A DNA stretch of 64,000 bases from GWE2-51-13 sp041736705 (GTDB lineage Bacteria > Bacillota_I > Bacilli_A > Erysipelotrichales > Erysipelotrichaceae), in assembly GCA_041736705.1 (NCBI GenBank), contig JBGSTC010000028.1:20768-84767 (forward strand). Direction: 5' to 3'. The translations under genes were made by a program, and so were the position numbers. The notes beneath the pieces were generated by a model that did no database searches, was not told the DNA's origin, and worked only from the letters and a program-made list of their open reading frames with translations. Below are positions 8,101 through 15,389 of this stretch, piece by piece. Position 1 is the first letter of the stretch. Every line of letters starts with the position of its first letter.

Positions 8101-9714
8101 CCGCATCACGACATCTATTCGATCGAAGATTTAGCGCAACTGATCCAGGATTTGAAGAACGCCAACCGCGAAGCGCGGATCAACGTGAAACTCGTCTCGG
8201 AAGTCGGCGTGGGGACGATCGCCGCCGGGGTGGCGAAAGGCAAGGCCGATGTCATCTTGATCAGTGGCTACGACGGCGGGACCGGCGCATCGCCGCGCAC
8301 CAGCATCTATAATACGGGACTACCCTGGGAACTCGGCTTGGCCGAGACCCAGCAAACCCTTGTCCTCAATAAACTCCGCGACCGCGTCGTTCTGGAAACC
8401 GACGGAAAACTCTTGACCGGACGGGACGTCGCCATCGCGGCGCTCTTGGGCGCGGAAGAATTCGGATTCGCGACCACCCCGCTGATCGCGATCGGCTGCG
8501 TCATGATGCGCGTCTGCAACCTGAACACCTGTCCGGTCGGCGTCGCGACCCAAGACGAGAACCTACGCAAGAATTTCAAAGGGAAACCCGAGCATGTGGA
8601 AAACTTCATGCGTTTCATCGCGCAAGAGTTACGAGAAATCATGGCGACCCTCGGCTTCAAGACGATTCAGGAAATGGTCGGGCGGACCGACCGCTTGAAA
8701 GCGCGGGACAACATCAAACACTGGAAGGCACGTCATGTGGATCTCTCCAAAATGCTTTATCAACCCTATGCGCCTGCCACCGTCGGCAAACACAATCGGA
8801 TCAACCAAAACCATCATCTGGAAGAAACTTTGGATATGAAGAAGCTGCTTCGCATGTGTAAACCGGCACTGGAGAATCGCAAGAAAATCCGTGCGCGTCT
8901 CAAGATCAACAACACCAACCGTGTCGTCGGCACGATCGTCGGGAGTGAAATCAGCCGCAGATACGGGGAAGAAGGACTCCCCGAAGATACCTTGCATCTT
9001 TCCTTCAGCGGATCGGCCGGTCAGAGTTTCGGCGCCTTCATCCCCAAAGGGATGACCTTGGAACTCGAAGGGGACGCCAACGACTATCTGGGGAAAGGAC
9101 TTTCCGGCGGTAAAATCATCGTCTATCCGCCCAAATCCTCACTCTTTGCCTCGAAAGACAACATCGTCATCGGGAACGTGGCGTTCTACGGGGCGACCGA
9201 AGGGGAAGCCTATATCGACGGGATCGCCGGCGAGCGTTTCTGTGTTCGTAACAGCGGCATCCTTGCGGTCGTGGAAGGGGTCGGCGACCACGGGTGCGAA
9301 TACATGACCGGCGGCGAAGCGATCATCCTGGGCAAGACCGGACGCAATTTCGCGGCGGGGATGTCGGGTGGAATCGCCTACGTACTGGATCTTGACCAAA
9401 GCAAATGCAATCCCGCCATGGTTGAATTCTCGTCCATCACCCAAACCGAAGAACAAACGAAACTAAAGGAACGACTCGTAAAGCACGTCCTTTATACCGG
9501 AAGCGAGCAGGGGAAACAATTGCTTGAGGCGTGGGATGCGAGCTTGACGCGGTTTACGAAAGTCATCCCGGGCGACTACAGAAGGATGCTTGAAAACATC
9601 GAGAAAGCGAAATCGTTGGGGAAAGAGCACGACGACGCCCTGATGTGGGCGTTTCAAGAGAGTTTCAAATCCACGTCGAAACAAGAAACATCCGCGCCGA
9701 CGGATTCGGACTGA
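5113..9714 (+). CDS. gltB: Glutamate synthase large subunit
   Basis: 1533 residues, normal length for the NADPH-dependent alpha subunit. It transfers the amide of glutamine to 2-oxoglutarate, giving two glutamates. Order of domains: a 21-residue propeptide then catalytic Cys22 (HDACGMGF) opening a type 2 glutamine amidotransferase domain (to about 430); a central domain; an FMN-binding synthase domain (about 820-1200) with GYDGGTGASP and the cluster ligands of CVMMRVCNLNTC (3Fe-4S); and a C-terminal GXGXG domain with GGEAIILGKTGRNFAAGMSGG. TTG (5110) and ATG (5113) are adjacent; ATG has the better spacing from AGGGAGG. It is followed 11 bp later by gltD, and its position after the ammonium transporter fits nitrogen assimilation. 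Confidence 0.97.
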   Translation: MNYDDYPHKQGLYDPAYEHDACGMGFVVNISGVKSHDILDQALTVLENLSHRGAQGADENTGDGAGILLQLPHEFFKRECEVLGFDLPDAGEYGVGMIFAHKYDEFRKEQILMFEKIVKEEGQTVLGWREVPIDKTVPGEGAKAVMPRFIQVFIGKNEEIHSDMEFERKLFTIRKQAEKVITPLCEGKGGKFYIASLSSKTIVYKGMLTSKQLRDFYLDLSDLDFVSALGMVHSRFSTNTFPSWERAHPNRYIVHNGEINTIRGNVNWMKARQKRIASPLFEDISKVFPIIDESGSDSAMFDNSLEFLSLAGRSLPHAVMMMIPEPYEKNNDLSQMKRDFYAFNNFIMEPWDGPAAMAFSDGVRIGAVLDRNGLRPSRYVVTHDDRVILASEVGVIDLDPKNIKRKGRLEPGKMLLIDTHAKRIISDEEIKSEVSKLHPYSQWIQSHIVDLDQLPTIDKEDVPVRKDLLQQQKAFGYTYEDIMATMVPTVLNTLDPLGSMGIDSPLAVLSEKPQMLYLYFKQLFAQVTNPPIDGIREELITSSSVLLGNSGNLMDPDDPSTHSLYLDHPVLTDSQLKQIQSLNDDRFKTVTISILYRIDDGVSAMEKALERVFRDADKAIEDKANILLLSDRGVDARHAAIPALLASSGLHHHLIANEIRTSIGIVLESGEPRDVHHFCTLIGYGVTAINPYLAYETLKDLSAKKLLGGKDFHDAQASYIKAIVKGIMKVLSKMGVSTMRSYHGAQIFEAVGLSKEVIDRYFTMTSSRIEGIGLEEIAMENKMRHESAYALNSLETKTLEIGGLYQCKDGGELHLYNPETIYLLQKACREGDYRRFKEFSQKINEESLFTLRQLLDFNVEGSDAIPIEEVESVASIVKKFKTGAMSYGSLSKEAHECLAIAMNRLGGKSNTGEGGEDAERYTLMPNGDSKNSAIKQVASGRFGVTSNYLIHAAEIQIKMAQGAKPGEGGQLPAQKVYPSIAKVRHSIPGVELISPPPHHDIYSIEDLAQLIQDLKNANREARINVKLVSEVGVGTIAAGVAKGKADVILISGYDGGTGASPRTSIYNTGLPWELGLAETQQTLVLNKLRDRVVLETDGKLLTGRDVAIAALLGAEEFGFATTPLIAIGCVMMRVCNLNTCPVGVATQDENLRKNFKGKPEHVENFMRFIAQELREIMATLGFKTIQEMVGRTDRLKARDNIKHWKARHVDLSKMLYQPYAPATVGKHNRINQNHHLEETLDMKKLLRMCKPALENRKKIRARLKINNTNRVVGTIVGSEISRRYGEEGLPEDTLHLSFSGSAGQSFGAFIPKGMTLELEGDANDYLGKGLSGGKIIVYPPKSSLFASKDNIVIGNVAFYGATEGEAYIDGIAGERFCVRNSGILAVVEGVGDHGCEYMTGGEAIILGKTGRNFAAGMSGGIAYVLDLDQSKCNPAMVEFSSITQTEEQTKLKERLVKHVLYTGSEQGKQLLEAWDASLTRFTKVIPGDYRRMLENIEKAKSLGKEHDDALMWAFQESFKSTSKQETSAPTDSD

Positions 9715-9725
9715 AAGGGGAAACC

Positions 9726-11225
9726 ATGGGAAAAACCACCGGCTTTTTAGAGTATCGTCGAATCGATCCGCAAAAACGTCCCCCTTTGGATCGGATCCAG
9801 GATTTCGACGAAATCCGGATTCCTCAAGATGATGAAGAAATCAGAACCCAAGGATCCCGCTGTATGAACTGCGGGATCCCTTACTGCGCTTCGGGCGTCC
9901 TCCTCAACGGGATGGCCGCCGGTTGTCCGCTCCATAACCTCATCCCCGAATGGAACGACCTTGTCTACAAGAACCAATGGCAAGACGCCTTTGAGCGGTT
10001 GATTCGCACCAACCCTTTCCCTGAATTCACCTCGCGGGTCTGTCCCGCCCCCTGTGAAGGGTCGTGTACGGAAGGGCATATCCTCGACGCGGTCGCCATC
10101 AGCAGCATCGAATACCAGATCATCGAGAAAGCGTTTGAGAAAGGATGGGTGAAACCCGTACGATCCTCTTCGACCGGAAAACGTGTCGCGATCGTCGGAT
10201 CCGGTCCTTCCGGCTTATCGACGGCTTATTTCCTCAACGCATGCGGTCACCAAGTCACGATCTATGAACGAAGCGACCGGCCGGGCGGATTATTGATGTA
10301 TGGCATCCCCAACATGAAACTGGGCAAGAAAATCCTGGATCGACGCATCGAAGTGATGAAAGAATCCGGGATAACCTTTGTTTTGAATACGGAAGTCGGG
10401 AAGGATCTCCCGACCCAAGACCTGGTGGATCGCTATGACGCCGTCGTTTTGTGTGGAGGGGCGACCCAAGGACGCGGGATTACGGTGGAAGGCAGGGATC
10501 TGGACGGTGTCCACTTCGCCGTTGATTTCCTGAAAGCCACGACAAAGCATGTTTTAGATCCTAGTGGAAAACCGAATCCTACATTCGATGTGAGCAAGAA
10601 AAAAGTGGTCATCCTCGGCGGCGGGGATACGGGGACGGATTGTGTGGCAAGCGCCCTTCGTCAAGGCTGCGAGAGCGTCGTACAATTCGAAATCCTACCC
10701 GAAGCACCGAAAGAGCGCGACGATCGATCCAACCCCTGGCCGGAATGGCCGAAGAAGCTGAAGACGGACTACGGGCAAGAGGAAGCGATCGCGACCACGG
10801 GGAAAGACCCGCGCCATTACTTGATTTCCACCCGGAAAATCGTCGGGGACGCGGAAGGGAAAGTGACCGAAATCCATACGATCGATGTACGGTGGGTGAA
10901 AGATTCTAGCGGTCGCATGTTTCCCCAAGAAATACCGGGCACCGAAAAAGTCTGGCCGGCGGACAGGGTCTTGTTGGCGATGGGATTCCTAGGACCGGAA
11001 GCGACGATCCTCGATGAACTGAAACTCACCCGCGATCCACGCGGCAACGTCGCCGCCGATTATGGGAAATTCACGACCCGTCTTGACTCCGTGTTCGCCT
11101 GCGGCGACATGCGTCGCGGCCAAAGCCTGGTGGTCTGGGCGATCCAGGAAGGGAAGTTGTGCGCACGTGAAGTCGACCGTTATTTGAATGGGAAATCCGC
11201 TCGATCATCGGCTGATCGTACGTGA
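9726..11225 (+). CDS. gltD: Glutamate synthase small subunit
   Basis: 499 residues. This FAD/NADPH subunit passes electrons to GltB. The N-terminus carries the cysteine clusters CMNCGIPYC and, near residue 100, CPAPCEGSC for 4Fe-4S centres. Two dinucleotide folds follow: VAIVGSGPSGLS near residue 155 for FAD, and VVILGGGDTGTD near residue 300 for NADPH. An ATG with GAAAGGGG upstream at 9726 is chosen; the frame is open further upstream but that would overlap gltB. The operon ends here with a strong terminator. Confidence 0.97.
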   Translation: MGKTTGFLEYRRIDPQKRPPLDRIQDFDEIRIPQDDEEIRTQGSRCMNCGIPYCASGVLLNGMAAGCPLHNLIPEWNDLVYKNQWQDAFERLIRTNPFPEFTSRVCPAPCEGSCTEGHILDAVAISSIEYQIIEKAFEKGWVKPVRSSSTGKRVAIVGSGPSGLSTAYFLNACGHQVTIYERSDRPGGLLMYGIPNMKLGKKILDRRIEVMKESGITFVLNTEVGKDLPTQDLVDRYDAVVLCGGATQGRGITVEGRDLDGVHFAVDFLKATTKHVLDPSGKPNPTFDVSKKKVVILGGGDTGTDCVASALRQGCESVVQFEILPEAPKERDDRSNPWPEWPKKLKTDYGQEEAIATTGKDPRHYLISTRKIVGDAEGKVTEIHTIDVRWVKDSSGRMFPQEIPGTEKVWPADRVLLAMGFLGPEATILDELKLTRDPRGNVAADYGKFTTRLDSVFACGDMRRGQSLVVWAIQEGKLCAREVDRYLNGKSARSSADRT

Positions 11226-11245
11226 TGACATAAGTGGCTTATATC

Positions 11246-11286
11246 GCGATGAACCGCACGATTTAGGTGCGATTCATCGCCTTTTT
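11246..11286 (+). terminator. Terminator after gltD
   Basis: A 14-bp stem with one mismatch (11246-11259 with 11267-11280, beginning GCGATGAA and ending TTCATCGC) is followed by five T residues. Confidence 0.85.
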
Positions 11287-11301
11287 ATCCGTGCTTTGAA
11301 C

Positions 11302-11307
11302 TATAAT
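11302..11307 (+). promoter_or_regulatory. Consensus -10 element six bases before the transporter ATG
   Basis: TATAAT at 11302-11307 ends six bases before the ATG at 11314. Transcription from it would begin at or near the start codon, and no separate ribosome site is present. This suggests a leaderless mRNA. Confidence 0.5.
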
Positions 11308-11313
11308 GGAAGT

Positions 11314-12735
11314 ATGGAAAAAGAAACCAACCAGATATCCACGATCGACAAGATTTCCTTCGGAATCGGTGATTTGGGGAACGGATTATCGATGCAGATC
11401 ATCGGATCCTACCTGGTTTTCTTCATGACCGCGATCCTGGGGATTCCCGGGACCATGGCCGGTCTGATCGTCGGCGTCAGTATCTTCTGGGACGCAGTCA
11501 CCGACCCCGTCATGGGCTACATTTCCGACCATACGCGATCGGATAAATACGGACGCCGGCACTTGTATCTGATGATCGGGATGTTGGGGGTGTCCATCAG
11601 CAACATCGCGCTCTTCAGCCTTCCCGTGAAAATGGATATGCTTTTCAAAGTCGTTTTGATTACCTTCTTCATCCTGCTCTACAAAACATCGATCACCATC
11701 TTGGTGACCCCTTATACCGCCCTAGGCTCGGAACTGTCCAGTGACTACAACGAACGGGCGCGCATCCAAAGCATCAAGTCGATCTTCTTTACGCTGGGGG
11801 TCGGATTAAGCATGGTCGCCGGGATGAGGTTCTTCTTCAATTCAAGCGATGCTTTTCCCTTGGGTCAACTCAATCCTGCGGGATATCGCAACATGGCCAT
11901 CGTCACCGCGGCGTTTTCAATGTTATCCATGTCGCTTTGCATCTACAACACCAAGAAATACATCCCTCGACTCAACAAACAGAGGATGGACGATAAGCGT
12001 AGGCATTCCGTGAAAGACGTCCTCAACGCTCTGACGTCTTCCTTCTCCAACCATGCTTTCAAGTTCGTCGCCCTCTCCTACATGTTCAGCAACATCGCGA
12101 CCGCCTTCACCAACAACATGGGCATCCATGTCTTCACCTATACCTTCGGGTTTCAAAACACGTCGATTTCGACGATTTTCGCGCTTCAGATCCTCTTCAA
12201 TATTTTATCCCAGCCTTTATGGATCAAATACATCGAACGCTACGATAAGAAACGAAGCATCCTGCTCGCCTTGTCGTTAGTCGCCATCGGGTGCGTCTAT
12301 GTCATCGGGTTGATCCCGTTTCGCGATCTGATCCAAGGGGAAACCAATTTCTTCGTCCCCTACGCCATCCTGGCGGGACTGGGTACGGGCGCTTGGTTTG
12401 TCCCAGCGTCCATGGTCGCCGATGCGATCGACCTGGAAGAACTCGAGATCGGACACCGCAGCGAAGCGACGTATTTCGGCAGCATGACTTTCATCTACAA
12501 GCTTTCCCAAGCCATGACCGTCCCGATCATCGGGATCATGCTTGAAGCGGTCGCTTTCAATGCCAACGCCTCGACCCAAACCCCGTCGACCCAAGTCGCC
12601 TTGGCTTTGATCCTGGGGATCGGGACGCTTGTCGGGATTTTCTTCGCCGCTATTAGTATCGGGAGGTATCCGTTATCCAAGGAAAAAATCCGTAAAATCC
12701 AGGAAGAACTTTCATCGAAAGCGACTGAATCGTGA
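11314..12735 (+). CDS. GPH-family (MelB-type) sugar:cation symporter
   Basis: 473 residues with about 12 hydrophobic segments. The N-terminus KISFGIGDLGNGL and the loop with a D-x-x-x-G-Y-x-S-D-x-T-R signature (VTDPVMGYISDHTRS) are typical of glycoside-pentoside-hexuronide:cation symporters of the major facilitator superfamily. They take up sugars or glycosides with H+ or Na+. The substrate cannot be read from sequence; the lacZ gene about 2.7 kb downstream would fit a galactoside. The frame stays open upstream into gltD, but ATG 11314 matches the family N-terminus and follows a TATAAT box immediately. No Shine-Dalgarno is seen at suitable spacing. The gene stands between the gltD terminator and the next promoter. 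Confidence 0.88.
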   Translation: MEKETNQISTIDKISFGIGDLGNGLSMQIIGSYLVFFMTAILGIPGTMAGLIVGVSIFWDAVTDPVMGYISDHTRSDKYGRRHLYLMIGMLGVSISNIALFSLPVKMDMLFKVVLITFFILLYKTSITILVTPYTALGSELSSDYNERARIQSIKSIFFTLGVGLSMVAGMRFFFNSSDAFPLGQLNPAGYRNMAIVTAAFSMLSMSLCIYNTKKYIPRLNKQRMDDKRRHSVKDVLNALTSSFSNHAFKFVALSYMFSNIATAFTNNMGIHVFTYTFGFQNTSISTIFALQILFNILSQPLWIKYIERYDKKRSILLALSLVAIGCVYVIGLIPFRDLIQGETNFFVPYAILAGLGTGAWFVPASMVADAIDLEELEIGHRSEATYFGSMTFIYKLSQAMTVPIIGIMLEAVAFNANASTQTPSTQVALALILGIGTLVGIFFAAISIGRYPLSKEKIRKIQEELSSKATES

Positions 12736-12781
12736 AAATTGTGAAAAAAAGGTGTACAAGGCGAAGTTGAACGCAAGATTA

Positions 12782-12790
12782 TGCTAAAAT
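12782..12790 (+). promoter_or_regulatory. Extended -10 element upstream of the DUF4332 gene
   Basis: TGC followed by TAAAAT (12785-12790) forms an extended -10 element. A TTGAAC at 12767 is too close to act as its -35. The leader is about 70 bases. Confidence 0.4.
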
Positions 12791-12865
12791 AAAAACAAGA
12801 AATGCCGCACTCCCGCGACACTTCATGAATACTTTTTGACAAATCGAGTGAAAGGAGAAAACACG

Positions 12866-13270
12866 ATGTCAAAGTTAAGCATGATTGAGGGAATCGGAGA
12901 ATCATTCGAATTGAAATTGAAGGAAGCAGGCGTCGGATCGGTTGAAAAATTATTGGAGGTCGGAGCGAACAAAAAAGGTCGCGATGAACTCGCCGAAAAA
13001 TCCGGCATCAGCGACAAATTGATCCTCAAATGGACCAACCATGCGGATCTTTTCAGAATCAAAGGAATCGCAGGGGAATATGCGGAATTGTTGGAAGCCG
13101 CCGGGGTCGATACGGTCGTGGAACTTGCCACCCGTAAACCGGAGAATCTGACAGCGAAGATCCTTGAAGTCAACAAAGCCAAAGAATTGGTCCGTAAAGT
13201 CCCGACCTTGAAACTGGTCGAAGACTGGGTGGAACAAGCCAAGAAACTTCCCAGAGCCGTTTTCTACTAA
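12866..13270 (+). CDS. DUF4332-like helix-hairpin-helix protein
   Basis: 134 residues, starting at the ATG preceded by AAAGGAG. Two repeated modules of about 60 residues each begin with a helix-hairpin-helix-like motif: 'IEGIGESFELKLKEAGVGSV' (residues 6-25) and 'IKGIAGEYAELLEAAGVDTV' (about 67-86). This arrangement is found in DUF4332 proteins. Such folds usually bind nucleic acid non-specifically or mediate protein contact; the role of this family is not established. It lies in a probable two-gene transcript with the DUF937 gene 30 bp downstream. Confidence 0.78.
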   Translation: MSKLSMIEGIGESFELKLKEAGVGSVEKLLEVGANKKGRDELAEKSGISDKLILKWTNHADLFRIKGIAGEYAELLEAAGVDTVVELATRKPENLTAKILEVNKAKELVRKVPTLKLVEDWVEQAKKLPRAVFY

Positions 13271-13300
13271 CACAGGAAATCTTTCCTACAGGAGGATGTC

Positions 13301-13876
13301 ATGAGTCTATTGGATGGGATTCTTTCCCAACTGGATCAGGATGAACTGATCGAGAAGTTGGGGAAATCGGTCAACGCGAATCCGGACCAGGTCAAGATAC
13401 TGGTTCAGGTCGGCATGCCGAGTTTGGTGCAGGCGCTCAACAAGAACGCGAAATCACCCGAAGGGGCGGCTTCGCTTGCGAAAGCGCTGGATCAACACAA
13501 AGACGACAAGGTCGACGATCTTTCGGATTTTCTCAAGAACGTGGACACCCAAGACGGGGCGAAGATCCTCCAGCATGTCTTAGGTTCCAAAACCAATGCG
13601 GTCGAAAAGAACCTTTCGCTCCAAACCGGACTGCAGGGCAACCAAGTCGGGGCATTGTTGTCGATGTTGGCTCCCTTATTGTTAGGAAGTTTGGGTCAAC
13701 AGAAGAAGAAACAAGGGATCGACACTTCGGGACTTGGCGGATTGCTTGGCGGTCTGCTGGGAGGTTCGGGTGCGGACAACCTTTTAGGTGGACTCTCCGG
13801 TCTGCTTGACAGCGACAAAGACGGGGATATGATGGATGATGTCGGGGATTTACTCGGCGGATTCTTTAAGAAGTAA
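13301..13876 (+). CDS. DUF937 (YidB-like) protein with Asp-rich C-terminus
   Basis: 191 residues. The first 130 residues are helical and match the DUF937 pattern: SLLDGILSQL at the start, then alternating helices and an LL-LG-G region. The C-terminal part is Gly/Leu rich (repeated GGLLGGLLGG) and ends with DSDKDGDMMDD, an EF-hand or dockerin-like calcium loop motif. The function of the family is unknown. The ribosome site AGGAGG lies 8 bases before the ATG. A terminator follows. Confidence 0.82.
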   Translation: MSLLDGILSQLDQDELIEKLGKSVNANPDQVKILVQVGMPSLVQALNKNAKSPEGAASLAKALDQHKDDKVDDLSDFLKNVDTQDGAKILQHVLGSKTNAVEKNLSLQTGLQGNQVGALLSMLAPLLLGSLGQQKKKQGIDTSGLGGLLGGLLGGSGADNLLGGLSGLLDSDKDGDMMDDVGDLLGGFFKK

Positions 13877-13881
13877 ACCTA

Positions 13882-13906
13882 GACCGCGACAAACGTCGCG
13901 GTCTTT
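13882..13906 (+). terminator. Terminator after the DUF937 gene
   Basis: A perfect 9-bp stem GACCGCGAC (13882-13890) / GTCGCGGTC (13895-13903) with loop AAAC, followed by a T-rich tail. Confidence 0.85.
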
Positions 13907-13934
13907 CCTTTGTATCCATCGAAAAAGATTCGGG

Positions 13935-13940
13935 TATAAT
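13935..13940 (+). promoter_or_regulatory. -10 element of the PNP-xpt-lacZ operon
   Basis: A consensus TATAAT; the best -35 candidate (TTGTAT at 13910) is spaced by 19 bp. A small stem-loop (GTCGC 13951-13955 / GCGAC 13963-13967) sits just before the GGAGG ribosome site. No purine riboswitch is visible in the roughly 35-base leader. Confidence 0.5.
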
Positions 13941-13979
13941 AGAAGTGACAAGTCGCGACGATGCGACGGAGGATCCGCA

Positions 13980-14783
13980 ATGGAACACTACTTCGATAAA
14001 ATACAGACATGCGCAACGGTGATCCGAAACCGATGCGAAACCCTTCCCGAGGTCGCCATCGTTTTGGGGTCGGGTTTGGGCGACATCGTCGACCAACTGG
14101 CTAATCCGATCGTCCTGCCCTATGACTCGTTACCCTTCTTTCCCCAGTCCACGGTCGTCGGACACAAAGGTCAAATGATCCTGGGCGAACTGAAAGGGAA
14201 ACCGGTTTTGATCATGGCAGGGAGAACCCATTATTACGAAGGGTATACGATGAAGGAAGTGGTTTTCCCGATTTATGTGTTCAAGGCTCTGGGAATCAAG
14301 ACCTTGATTTTGACCAACGCCTGCGGCGGGATCAATGAAGACTATCAACCCGGGGACATCGTACTGGTCGAGGATTTCATCAACCTCGCTTTCGACAATC
14401 CCCTGATCGGCGTCAACGACGATCGTCTGGGTCCGCGCTTCCCCGACATGAGCGAACCGTTCAGTTTCAAGTTGATCGAAAAGATGAAACGCATCCAGCC
14501 TGACCTTAAGCAGGGGACCTATGGTTTCTTCAGCGGTCCCTATTACGAAACACGTGCCGAGATCCAAGCCTTCAAACGCATGGGTTGCGATTTGATCGGC
14601 ATGAGCACCGTCCCCGAGACCATCGCAGCCAATCATTGCGGTATGGAAGTACTAGCCTTCTCCGTCGTCACCAACATGGCGACAGGCATCCAGAAAGTCA
14701 AACACGACCACCAACGCGTCCTCGATACCGCCGTCCTCGCTTCGGCGAAACTCAAAACCCTTCTTTTGGCTTGGTTCGACTGA
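13980..14783 (+). CDS. punA: Purine-nucleoside phosphorylase (trimeric PNP family)
   Basis: 267 residues. It cleaves inosine/guanosine-type nucleosides with phosphate, giving the base and ribose-1-phosphate. Seen: the phosphate-binding VLGSGLGD near residue 27, the GRTHYYEG loop, LTNACGGI, and the base-site MSTVPETI motif, all typical of PNP-I/MTAP trimeric enzymes. The start at 13980 follows GGAGG with suitable spacing; the frame is open upstream but would cross the terminator. The stop is directly adjacent to the ATG of xpt. A second, unrelated-fold-branch PNP (deoD) lies at 52770. Confidence 0.93.
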   Translation: MEHYFDKIQTCATVIRNRCETLPEVAIVLGSGLGDIVDQLANPIVLPYDSLPFFPQSTVVGHKGQMILGELKGKPVLIMAGRTHYYEGYTMKEVVFPIYVFKALGIKTLILTNACGGINEDYQPGDIVLVEDFINLAFDNPLIGVNDDRLGPRFPDMSEPFSFKLIEKMKRIQPDLKQGTYGFFSGPYYETRAEIQAFKRMGCDLIGMSTVPETIAANHCGMEVLAFSVVTNMATGIQKVKHDHQRVLDTAVLASAKLKTLLLAWFD

Positions 14784-15389
14784 ATGGATACACTGAAACG
14801 GCGCATCCGAGAGGATGGAAGGATTCTCCCCGGACAAGTCATCAAAGTCGACGGCTTTCTCAACCATCAACTCGACATCGCCCTAATCCAGGAGATGGGC
14901 GAAGAATTCCACCGGTTATTCAAGAGCGTTCATGTGGATAAGATCCTGACCATCGAAGCGTCCGGGATCGCGATCGCAGCGATCAGCGCCCAATCTTTCA
15001 AAGTCCCCGTGGTCTTTGCGAAGAAGAGCGAATCCAAAATTTTGGATCAAGATACCTACACCTGTACGGTCCATTCCTACACGAAAAACCGCAGTTACCC
15101 CGTCCATGTGGCGAAAACCTTCCTCCATGAGAATGAAAACATCCTCATCATCGATGATTTCCTCGCCAAAGGACAGGCGGTCCTCGGTTTGGTCGATATC
15201 GTCAATCAAGCCGGAGCAAGGGTGGTCGGGATCGGGATCGTCATCGAAAAGGGATTCCAGGACGGAGGGAAGTTGATCCGCGAACAACACCTGAACCTTC
15301 ACTCCCTCGCCATCATCGATTCGATCGAAGACGGCGTCCTGCGGTTTCGCGAATCGTCGCATCCCGACACGAAAGGATCTTCCCTATGA
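14784..15389 (+). CDS. xpt: Xanthine phosphoribosyltransferase
   Basis: 201 residues. Converts xanthine and PRPP to XMP. The protein contains the PRPP-binding motif ILIIDDFLAKGQA (about residues 119-131) and the N-terminal LPGQVIKVDGFLNHQLD region typical of Xpt. It begins on the base after the PNP stop codon and overlaps lacZ by four bases (ATGA), so the three genes form one transcript. PNP releases the base and Xpt salvages it, so the pairing makes metabolic sense; the link to lacZ is less obvious. Confidence 0.95.
   Translation: MDTLKRRIREDGRILPGQVIKVDGFLNHQLDIALIQEMGEEFHRLFKSVHVDKILTIEASGIAIAAISAQSFKVPVVFAKKSESKILDQDTYTCTVHSYTKNRSYPVHVAKTFLHENENILIIDDFLAKGQAVLGLVDIVNQAGARVVGIGIVIEKGFQDGGKLIREQHLNLHSLAIIDSIEDGVLRFRESSHPDTKGSSL

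Noticed and set aside
13904..13979. Purine riboswitch upstream of the PNP-xpt operon
   Set aside because: The leader is only about 35 bases and lacks the conserved three-way junction elements; only a short hairpin is present.
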